Assembly (NCBI RefSeq): GCF_001625305.1
Contig: NW_017802713.1
Location: 2,380,794-2,444,793 of the forward strand
Origin: Branchiostoma belcheri
Taxonomy: Eukaryota > Chordata > Leptocardii > Amphioxiformes > Branchiostomatidae
Direction of reading: 5' to 3'
Length of the DNA stretch: 64,000 nt
A program made the position numbers and the translations under genes. Numbering within the stretch: the first letter of the stretch is position 1; the number at the start of each line of letters is the position of its first letter. The notes under the pieces were generated by a model. That model saw only the letters and a program-made list of their open reading frames with translations, searched no databases and was not told the DNA's origin. This document shows, in pieces, positions 56,201 to 64,000 of the stretch.

Positions 56201-59200
56201 TCCCACTCCTTTAAACTACGTGTGCTTGACTTTGACATGATGATTCCCACTCCCCTCACGTGTGTTGGGTGCTCTTCAGGGAAGCCAGAATATATGATGG
56301 TTTCTCCACTTTGCAGGGAAGTTTTGCCGCTTCCAAGCCATCTTGTTTCACTAATCCCAACTATGTCAATCTTTAATCTCTTCATTTCAGCTGCTACTTG
56401 GTGTACTTTTCCAGTTTGAAAGAGGGTTCTAACATTCCATGTTGCGATTCTGGTACGGTATTTGGGGGACAGGAGATTCAGTCTTTCGGACGTCATGCGC
56501 TGTCCCCTGCCAGAGTTGTCATCCCTTGGATTTACACGTCTCTTTCCGCTGGTTGCTCCGGCAGTTGGAGACTTTCTCTTTGAGGTTTTCGTAATCAGTT
56601 TGGATCCACCGATGGGTGATTGGCCCAAGGGCTTCGCGTGCACCCATTGGCCTCAGGGATTGTGGATGTACTCCACGTTACCCTGAGTTCACCCCTGCAC
56701 CACGGTGAGGCACACTGACCCGGAGGACAGTGTGGGGACTGCGGCGATGCTGCTAGCTCCCTAGGTGCTCCGACTTCGCAGAGAAGTGCGGATGTGGGCT
56801 CTGACCACCATCTTCTACTGGCCATCTGCAAGATACGCCTCGCAGCATGTAAAAAGAAAGAACAGAAGATAACAAAGTACAACGTAGAAAGCCTGAAATC
56901 ACCAGAAACAAAACAGGTTTTTAAGCTTACTTTGGCCAACCGCTTTGACATCCTACGATATAACTCAGACGAGGAAGAAGAAGAGGGGGGTGAAGGGATC
57001 GAAGCTGAATGGGCCATCATTAAGGAAGCCTACACAAGCACATGCGAGGAGGTTCTAGGAAGGGTAAAGAAAGAGAGGAAGGCATGGATGAGTCAGGACA
57101 CATGGGAGAGAAGTGGAGGAAAGACGCAACCTGAAAGGAAAGATAGACAACAGTAGAACCAGAAACCAGAAGGCCACCGCTGTGAAGCTCTATAACAACG
57201 CAGACCGGAATGTAAAGAGAAGTTGCAGGAGAGACAAAAGGAAGTGGATCTCTGACATCGCCACTGAGGCAGAAGAGGCTGCTTCCAAACAAGACATGAA
57301 AACCCTGTACAGAATCACACAGACCCTTAGTGGTAGAAGGAGACAAATCAACAAACCGGTCCAAGACAAAGATGGTAAACTGCTTGTCGCTAAAGAAGAA
57401 CAGATGGAACGCTGGAAAGAACACTTCGAAGACATCCTTAACAGACCACCTCCACTAGATCCACCAGAAATCGAACCACACGAGGAAGAACTACAGATCC
57501 GTACAGGCCCTCCAAGTAAAGCAGAAATACGCAAGGCCATAGCATCATTAAAGAATGGTAAAGCGGCAGGACCTGATTTCATACCCGCAGAGGCATGGAA
57601 AGAGGCAGGTGAACTGTCTGTCGAAGTGCTACACCCCCTCCTTAAGAGAATTTGGCAGGAAGAGAAGATTCCCCAAGACTGGCAAAAAGGTACCATCATC
57701 AAGTTACCAAAGAAAGGAGACCTAACAGATTGTAAGAACTGGCGGGGTATTATGCTCATCTCAGTTGCAAGCAAGATCTTGTGTAGAGTGATCCTTAATC
57801 GAACAGCAAATGCGATGGAATCCAGATTAAGAGACAACCAAGCTGGCTTCCGCCCAAACAGATCATGCAGTGACCAGATAGCAACCTTGAGGATAATAGT
57901 GGAACAGTCCATCGAGTTTAACTCGCAACTCTACGCTGTTTTCATTGACTATGAAAAAGCATTTGACTCTGTTGATAGGACCACACTATGGAAAATCCTT
58001 GCCCATTACGGAATCCCAGGAAAGATCATCAACATGGTCAAGGTCTTCTATGCCAACTTCCAAGCACAAGTGCTACATGAAGGAGATCTAACAGCGCCAT
58101 TCAACATGACTACAGGAGTGAGACAGGGGTGTCTCCTGAGCCCACTACTCTTCATAACTGCACTTGACTGGATCATGGGGGAAACTACAAGAGAGGGAAG
58201 GACAGGGATACAGTGGACCTTACTGAACATGTTGGATGATCTTGACTTTGCTGATGACCTTGTCCTCCTGAGCCACAGCATTCACCAGATGAGGGATAAG
58301 ACAAAGAAGCTGGAGCAGAACTCCAGTACAGTGGGACTTGGAGTTAATGCAAAGAAAACCAAGGAAATGCGAGTAAAAACAACTGGGAATGCCAAACCCG
58401 TATGCTGTAGGGGAGAGGAACTAGAAACAGTAAGGGAATTTACTTACCTTGGAAGCGTCATCACTAACGATGGAGGATCGAGCAAAGATGTGGATGCCCG
58501 TATCGGAAAGGCTAGAACTGCATTTGCCCAACTGAAGCCAGTTTGGAGATCTAAAAGCTTCTCGCTGAAAACCAAGCTTAGACTGTTCGAGTCCAACGTA
58601 AAATCTGTTCTGCTGTACGGATGTGACACATGGGGATTGACAAAACACAACATGAATAAGCTACAGGTGTTTGTAAATGCTAGACTCCGGTACCTTCTTG
58701 GGATCTGGTGGCCCAGAAAGATTAAGAATCAGGAACTGTTGGAAATAACAGGCCAGGAACCCATAGAAATTACGATTAGAAGAAGGAAGTGGCGTTGGAT
58801 TGGTCACACACTACGAAAACCGCCAACGTCCATAACGAGAACAGCCCTAGACTGGAACCCACAGGGGAAACGTCACAGAGGCAGACCCCGCCTCTCCTGG
58901 AGAAGAGGCGTGAAGAAAGACCTGGAGAGAGCGAACACAACCTGGCAAGAAACCAAGAAGATAGCGACGAACCGGAGACGCTGGAGACTACTCACTGAGG
59001 CCCTATGCTCCCGAGTGGGCGAAGAGGACTAAGTCAACACCTGCACAGAGCATTTCCACCTGCACAGAGCATTTCTTGCTGATTGGCTGTTGGGATTTAA
59101 CTTGATTAACACCTGCACAGAGCATTTCCATACTGACAGTATGTCTTTATTCAAGTGTTTTGGTAGGTATTTCAAGCTTTTCTGCTCCAGCATTGGAATG

Positions 59201-61076
59201 CGGGGCATGAACGTTTTTTATTTTATTTTGAAAATCAACAGTTTGCATTATGCAATTAAAAATCCTAACCAATAAAGTAGGGAATAGCTATCCAACTGTT
59301 GTTTTAGTTGTATGTTACTTCATATTATAGTTATATCAATGTAAATCATTGTTTTCCCTTGTGTTTCTCATTCTTTCCCTGCCATGTCGTAAAATGTGGT
59401 GAACCCATCGCTGTATTTGCTCCAAAGCAAATATTGGCCTTTCTAGTTTTAAAAAAATATTCTTGACATCATTAAAAATGGTCAAGAATATATAAAATTG
59501 TTTTCCACTAAATTCTTGAGCATTAATAAAAGTTTTTTTTAGTAAAAAGTACCAATCATGAAATGAAGACATTGTATATTAGGTTTTACTTGATCATATT
59601 TTTTCACACAACCTCTACAAAAATGTCTGACTCAAAATATTCGAATGGTATCTTGTTTTGATCGTTTAAGGTAACATTTGCAAAGTAAATGCATTATGTT
59701 ACCTTCACATATGGTCTGCTCTGTCAATTCTTACTCAAACACATTCATACATATGGTCAGACAGGAGTCTAAATCCCTCCTGCTATAAAATTGCAACATG
59801 ATGTAACCCAACACTAGTTACCATGGTAACAGACAGTCTGGTTCAGGTCATTGATCATTTTTTTTGAAGAAGAAGAAGAAGAGGAAATGTTGCAAAAAAC
59901 AAGATGTTTTCCTTTCATTTGGTAAATATAAGGATCATCCACTCACATGTTGCAGAAAGCATTTGCCGACTTCACTGAGATGTGGAAGGTCTTGCCTACT
60001 GCTGTGCTCTAGGGTTTTCAGGAAGCCAGTTTGAAACTCGTATATCTGCTCTATGTTACCAAACACTGTCTTGATGGTTTCACAGGTGAACATCTCTGGT
60101 CTCTTTCTGCACTGCTTCACATAACCCTGAAAAAATTATGTTTTACGTTATTGTACAAAAAAAGGATCTCCTACATGTATGTATAATATTTGTAGAGGCA
60201 TTTGCAGCATTTAGACAACCCTGAAAAAATAATCCATTTTTCAATACACTTTCCAAAATATTTTTACCCAACTTGTAACCATGTGTCATCATGAGGTGCA
60301 GTTCTTCGAGTGTTCACCCAGAAACCAAGAGGTTCTGGGTTTGAATCCTATCACCTATCATCACAATTTATGCTGATGATAACAGGCTAAATCTCTTTGG
60401 GTGGGCTTATAAAATATGATATAAGAATAATGGGATGAATCAAAATTTGATCAATACAAGACATTCAAATAATCATACCTGTATCTGTATCATTCTGTAT
60501 AACAAGACAGTAGTATAGCCACACACCAGATTGGTAGGTACGCAACGCGGTGGCATCTATGTTACACTGAACTAATCTTTGTACATCTAATCATAGCACA
60601 TCAGCAGAACGTACTGCGCCAGTGCAAAACCCTGATTTTTCGTAGTCTTTGTTGGATGTTTGGTCAACGTTGCATCAGAATTTTGGGTGTTGCAGATGAC
60701 TTCTTTTCCAACAATAAATTTGAAAACTACAGATGGGATGTCAACCTTATGTATGCGAAAACGACCTTATATGAGACATTCTGCCGAAGTGCTATGCACA
60801 ATACATTACGGGTTTTGCGCAGGTGCAGTACGTCTGCCGACATGCCTCTAACCACAAGTGTAACAAGGGCATAAACAACCAAAAGTTTACCTCAATGATG
60901 TCCCTGAGGTGTCCGATGTAGTCTCTCTCTGTGCTGAGTATCTCGTTAACCACGTTGCTCCTCATCTGGTCCTTGTTCTGACTGAAACTCACGCTGTACC
61001 TGCGCAGGTTCACACTGGTTCCCTGTCTCATCTTAGCTACATAGTCTTCAACTGTGTCCTCCTGGTTCACTCTCAA
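50271..61076 (-). CDS. ARHGEF4: RhoGEF of the ASEF/collybistin family, DH-PH and C-terminal exons (5' part outside window)
   Basis: Nine exons: 61076-60891, 60126-59947, 55238-55134, 54592-54465, 54029-53900, 53123-52992, 52609-52525, 51947-51711 and 50452-50271. Phases fit throughout; 1365 bp gives 454 residues plus stop. The DH domain runs from about residue 35 to 230, with [80 protein letters not shown] and [20 protein letters not shown], all hallmarks of ARHGEF4/SPATA13/ARHGEF9. The PH domain follows ([51 protein letters not shown]). The last exon is a lysine/serine-rich end ([17 protein letters not shown]). Such proteins load GTP on Cdc42/Rac; in vertebrates an SH3 domain precedes DH and regulates it, and would lie right of the window. 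Which of the three vertebrate genes is closest was not resolved; the symbol is a family label. Confidence 0.9.
50561..50825 (-). mobile_element. Helitron-like H1 copy
   Basis: Same interior as 14708-14962, with AACATTTGCAAAGCGAATGC at the hairpin and CCTTCGGTAAACATAA at the other end. In the last RhoGEF intron. Confidence 0.6.
51077..51277. repeat. Inverted repeat, ~47-bp arms
   Basis: ATACAGGAGTTTTCATTTAC and onward to CTAAGTGCT is mirrored by AGCACTTATAGGTGAG and onward to CTCCTGTAT, with a ~100-bp loop. In a RhoGEF intron. The 51290-51600 stretch beyond it has open frames on both strands but no recognised family. Confidence 0.65.
52697..52862. mobile_element. Foldback MITE (TIR TAGCCTC), loop is an assembly gap
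   Basis: TAGCCTCTACCAGGCACCGC at the left, mirrored at the right by GCAGTGCCTGGTAGAGGCTA. A 20-N gap (52798-52817) sits inside, so the length is uncertain. Same family as 12914-13093. In a RhoGEF intron. Confidence 0.75.
53160..53508 (-). repeat. GTGCAC-rich dispersed repeat (copy 2)
   Basis: Inverse of 759-1101: ends CACATGCACCCAGTACTTTG then AGCCCTG and starts at TTCATTTTTGGGAATA. Contains a G run at 53224-53236. In a RhoGEF intron. Confidence 0.6.
54168..54410 (+). mobile_element. Fragment of the hairpin-start Helitron-like family (H8)
   Basis: GGCTTCACCACACCACGAAG then TGTTGTGGTGAAACATATTG, like the start at 55383. A T/A-rich body with TTAGACGGATTCGATTTCTT follows. In a RhoGEF intron. 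Confidence 0.5.
55767..59072 (+). mobile_element. APE-type LINE with inverted 5' half (twin-primed insertion)
   Basis: The RT half reads forward: 56776-59032 encodes [19 protein letters not shown], then [14 protein letters not shown], the palm [29 protein letters not shown], the catalytic FADD ([10 protein letters not shown]) and the C-terminal [18 protein letters not shown]. The endonuclease half reads backward over 56643-55767: [47 protein letters not shown] and [10 protein letters not shown]. In an intact relative these parts are continuous and on one strand. A frame change lies near 57110 in the RT half and another near 55930 in the endonuclease half. Identical 48-bp direct repeats flank it (55719-55766, 59073-59120). 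Confidence 0.85.
59041..59120 (+). repeat. Target-derived filler repeats at the LINE 3' junction
   Basis: ACCTGCACAGAGCATTTCC occurs at about 59038, 59058 and 59111. The last is the genuine target sequence; the first two lie between the LINE stop region and the right-hand direct repeat. Confidence 0.7.
59667..59930 (-). mobile_element. Helitron-like H1 copy
   Basis: GGTAACATTTGCAAAGTAAA then TGCATTATGTTACCTTC, with the family interior and a (GAA)n expansion near 59864-59882. Ends about 20 bp before a RhoGEF exon. Confidence 0.6.
60294..60365 (+). mobile_element. Degenerate tRNA-like SINE remnant
   Basis: AGAAACCAAGAGGTTCTGGG then TTTGAATCCTATCACC retains a B-box-like segment of the main SINE family. 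Confidence 0.4.
60478..60600 (-). mobile_element. Degenerate 3' end of the CR1-like LINE
   Basis: CCTGTATCTGTATCATTCTG then a decayed match to the 3' UTR (ACGCAACGCGGTGGCATCTA, TTACACTGAACTAATC). Confidence 0.5.
60602..60842. mobile_element. MITE with ~30-bp TIRs
   Basis: GCAGAACGTACTGCGCCAGT then GCAAAACCC at the left, mirrored by GGGTTTTGCGCAGGTGCAGT then ACGTCTGC at the right. Short frames inside were not accepted as genes. It ends about 50 bp from a RhoGEF exon. Confidence 0.7.
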
Positions 61077-61620
61077 CTGCATAGGGACAACAGTTCAAAT
61101 ACAGAATGTGAAGAACAAGAAATCCTTCCTTCAGGTTCATACAGCAATTTTGGTTTATGTAAACTCCATATTCACTCTATGTTTGTATGAAATTCAATAT
61201 GAATTTTTGATGTCTTGGTGTTAATTATAACTTACATGCATGTGAACATCTACATTGTACATGTTTTGTAATTATGTCAGAAGGACATCAGCAGCACCTG
61301 GGTGGCCTTTGCATTGACGCTGCAATTAATTTGAATACAATAAATTATGGCATTAGTTAACCTTTATTTTGTATTGCTTACAAGTTAGGCAACAAGGAGA
61401 TGTTTAAACTGGTAACATTTTATCTCTGATTATGGTTCTCAAAAATAAGTGTTTTCCTTCATTTTTCCTACATAAACTAATGGGACGGTTCAGAAAAATG
61501 GCCTTAATTATGATTGTCAAGAAATCAATAATATTACCCAAAAGTTATCTAAACAAAAAAAGGAGTCAGAGTGCACGTGTGTGGTACTTTGTACACAAAA
61601 CAACCTGGGTATGCATTTCA
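61077..61620. other. RhoGEF intron, no feature seen
   Basis: AT-rich; no exon or repeat recognised. Confidence 0.45.
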
Positions 61621-61625
61621 TAACA

Positions 61626-61990
61626 GGGCTCGAAATACCCGGTGGCGCACTGGCGCGGCGCCACCTGATTTTGCTTGGCGCCACTTATTCCTAAACTCAG
61701 GTGGCGCAGCGCGCCACCTATAATTTGCGGTAGGGACGTCACTGCTGCGACACCGCTCTTCCCCAGCTGCTACATGTAACATCATCCTTGCGCAAACGAA
61801 GAACATGGCGCACGTAATACCCGCATAAGTGTGCCGCAGTAGCAGCTGAGCCTGAAGACATGTAAAGGTGGCAGCAGGGTTGGACAAGTTAAATTGCCCG
61901 ATTGCCCCGGGCAAGTAAAAGTGCTAATCGGGCAAGCACATCTCCCTCTGGGCTTGCCCGATCGGGAAAGTTAAATTTTTGTGACACCCC
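61626..61990. repeat. GGGCTCGAAATA-type repeat and adjoining GGGCAAG repeat
   Basis: AGGGCTCGAAATACCCGGTG then GGCGCACTGGCGCGGCGCCA and a mirrored block GGTGGCGCAGCGCGCCACC, followed by a second unit GGGTTGGACAAGTTAAATTG with GGGCAAG/CTTGCCC inverted words. The start motif is shared with the GTGCAC-rich repeats. Confidence 0.5.
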
Positions 61991-62264
61991 AGTATAGCGG
62001 CAAAATTGCTGATTTATTCTCGCAAAAGTACCAATTAATTCCAGTCAAAATCATGTCCATTTGTAAATAAACCCATTAAAAGTCCCTAGATACCATTACC
62101 TTGACAGATTAATCGGTAAATAGCTTTATTTTCTACGAAACACCCGGGGCCCAGCGTCTCGCCTCGTCTAATTTTGGGTAAAGGGATCATTTATCTTGTC
62201 CCGAGTATGTAAATTAGACTCCTTAAACAGCAAGGTATGCAAATATCATGCAGATATATAATAA

Positions 62265-64000
62265 TGCAGGAGAAACTAGAAAAAAGAAGGAGAAATCGGG
62301 AGAATACAAGAGAAAGAAGGAGAAAGCAAGAAAAAGGTGGAGAATATAGGAGAAAGCGGAAAAATACAGGAGAAAGCTGGAGAATACAGGAGAAAGCAAA
62401 GGAATACAGGAGAAAGCAGGAGAATATAGGAGAAAGCAGGAAAAAGCAGGAGAACACAGGAAAAAGCGGTAGAATACAGGAGAAAGCGGTAGAATACAGG
62501 AGAACAAGGAGAAAGCAGGAGAACACAGGAGAAAGCAGGAGAATACAGGAGAAACCAGGAAAACACAGGAGAAAGTAGGAGAACACAGGAGAAAGCAGGA
62601 GAATACAGGAAGAAAGCAGGAGAACACAGGAGAAAGCAGGAGAATATAGGAGAAAGCAGGAGAACACAGGAGAAACCAGGAGAACACAGGAGAAAGCAGG
62701 AGAATACAGGAGAAACCAGGAGAACACAGGAAAAACCAGGAGAATATACGAGAAAGCATGAGAACACAGGAGAAAGCAGGAGAATACAGGAGAAAGCAGG
62801 AGAACACAGGAGAAACCAGGAGAACACAGGAGAAAGCAGGAGAATACAGGAGAAACCAGGAGAACACAGGAGAAAGCGGTAGAACACAGGAGAAAGCAGG
62901 AGAATACAGGAGAAACCAGGAGAACACAGGAGAAACCAGGAGAACACAGGAGAAAGCAGGAGAATACAGGAGAAAGCAGGAGAAACCAGGAGAATACAGG
63001 AGAAACCAGGAGAACACAGGAGAAAGCAGGAGAATACAGGAGAAAGCAGGAGAAACCAGGAGAATACAGGAGAAACCATGAGAACACAGGAGAAAGCAGG
63101 AGAACACATGAGAAAGCAGGAGAACACAGGAGAAAGCAGGAGAATATAGAAGAAAGCAGGAGAACACAGGAGAAAGCAGGAGAATATAGGAGAAAGCAGG
63201 AGAACACAGGAGAAACCAGGAGAAACCAGGAGAAACCAGGAGAAACCAGGAGAAACCAGGAGAACACAGGAGAAACCAGGGAGAAACACAGGAGAAAGCA
63301 GGAGAACACAGGAGAAAGCCAGGAGAATACAGGAGAAACCTCCTGCTTTCTCCTGTATTCTCCTGCTTTCTGTGTGTTCTCCTACTTTCTCCTGTGTTCT
63401 CCTGCTTTCCCTTGGTTTCTCCTGTATTCTCCTGCTTTCCCCTGGTTTCTCCTGCGTTCCACTGCTTTCTCCTGTATTCTCCTGTGTTCTCCTGCTTTTC
63501 TCCTGTATTCTCCTGCTTTTTCCTGCTTTCTCCTGTATTCTCCTGCTTTCTCCTGGTTTCTCCTGTATTCCCCTGCTTTCCCCTGGTTTCTCCTGCGTTC
63601 CACTGCTTTCTCCTGTTTTCTCCTGTGTTCTCCTGCTTTCTCCTGGTTCTCCTGTTTTCTCCTGCTTTTTCCTGTGTTCTCCTGCTTTCTCCAGGTTTCT
63701 CCTGTATTCTCCTGCTTTCTCCTGGTTTCTCCTGCGTTCCACTGCTTTCTCCTGTATTCTCCTGTGTTCTCCTGCTTTCTCCTGTATTCTCATGCTTTCT
63801 CCTACTTTCTCCTGTATTCTCCTGGTTTTTCCTGTGTTCTCCTGTATTCTCCTGCTTTCTCCTGTGTTCTCCTGGTTTCTCCTGTGTTCTCCTGGTTTCT
63901 CCTGTGTTCTCCTGCTTTCTCCTGTGTTCTCCTACTTTCTCCTGTGTTCTCCTACTTTCTCCTGTGTTCTCCTGCTTTCCCTTGGTTTCTCCTGTATTCT
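62265..64000. repeat. Giant 10/20-bp minisatellite with internal orientation switch
   Basis: From 62265 to about 63340 the plus strand is made of 10-bp words GGAGAAAGCA, GGAGAACACA, GGAGAATACA and GGAGAAACCA. From 63341 to the window end the same words appear as reverse complements (TCCTGCTTTC, TCCTGTATTC). The array runs off the window. Open frames of several hundred codons on the minus strand reflect the lack of stops in the unit, not genes. Confidence 0.92.

Larger units (their letters stand above)
55382..59446 (+). mobile_element. Helitron-like element H8 carrying a nested LINE
   Basis: Begins with a long hairpin, GGGTTCACCACACCACGAAG then TGGTGGTGAACCC. The 3' end reads GGTGAACCCATCGCTGTATT then TGCTCCAAAGCAAATATTGG and CCTTTCTAG followed by T. 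The two parts are separated by the LINE at 55767-59072. Helitron assignment rests on the hairpin plus CTAG|T end. In a RhoGEF intron. Confidence 0.5.

Noticed and set aside
60608-60874. Small frames as a missing RhoGEF exon
   Set aside because: The sequence is bounded by inverted repeats and lies on the wrong strand for the gene; no DH/PH resemblance.
62265-63340. CRISPR-like array
   Set aside because: Contiguous short units without unique spacers, in a eukaryotic intron context.
62191-63793. Open frames of 314, 372 and 505 codons in the terminal minisatellite
   Set aside because: The 10-bp unit has no stop in several frames on either strand; the 'proteins' are pure repeat translations with no start context.

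Overview
The window is animal nuclear DNA, most likely from a lancelet (Branchiostoma). The evidence is small coding exons with GT-AG introns, chordate-type genes (monoamine oxidase, an ASEF/collybistin-type RhoGEF, a TLCD4-like TLC protein, class A GPCRs), a tandem array of LRR receptor genes, and introns filled with SINEs, LINE tails, Harbinger-type MITEs and Helitron-like elements. The species is an inference. No rRNA, functional tRNA, CRISPR array or prokaryotic feature was seen. All spliced models were built by eye from splice sites, codon phase and protein similarity.

Layout, left to right. (1) 134-2998 (+): last four exons of a monoamine oxidase, including the covalent-FAD motif and the C-terminal membrane anchor. 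(2) 5493-12895 (+): a complete six-exon gene of 647 codons for a predicted type II membrane protein. It has a cytoplasmic tail of tyrosine-bearing 26-residue repeats, one membrane helix, a Pro-rich stalk and a six-bladed NHL propeller. A truncated CR1-like LINE sits in intron 3. (3) 14179-17349 (-): a complete six-exon TLC-domain gene, 248 residues. (4) 20316-30465 (+): four tandem LRR membrane-receptor copies. The first is a truncated mosaic pseudogene and three are intact single-exon genes. (5) 34774-38793 and 40666-46449 (-): two tandem five-exon class A GPCR genes with identical intron phases and identical length (382 aa), lacking the aminergic Asp3.32. (6) 50271-61076 (-): nine exons (454 codons) for the DH-PH part and C-terminus of an ASEF-family RhoGEF; its 5' exons lie beyond the window. 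(7) 62265-64000: a large minisatellite that reverses orientation at about 63340.

The mobile fraction is notable. About twelve PIF/Harbinger-like MITEs share GGCCA ends and 3-bp TAA/TTA/TAG duplications but differ in one TIR segment. Several non-autonomous elements end in a hairpin plus CTAG, as Helitrons do. One LINE at 55767-59072 has its endonuclease half inverted relative to its RT half and is flanked by 48-bp direct repeats, the mark of twin priming; it sits inside a Helitron-like element inside a RhoGEF intron. The most unusual protein-level find is the NHL-propeller receptor with phased tyrosine repeats. The LRR array, with its tyrosine-containing tails and signs of sequence exchange, is a second candidate for recognition biology.
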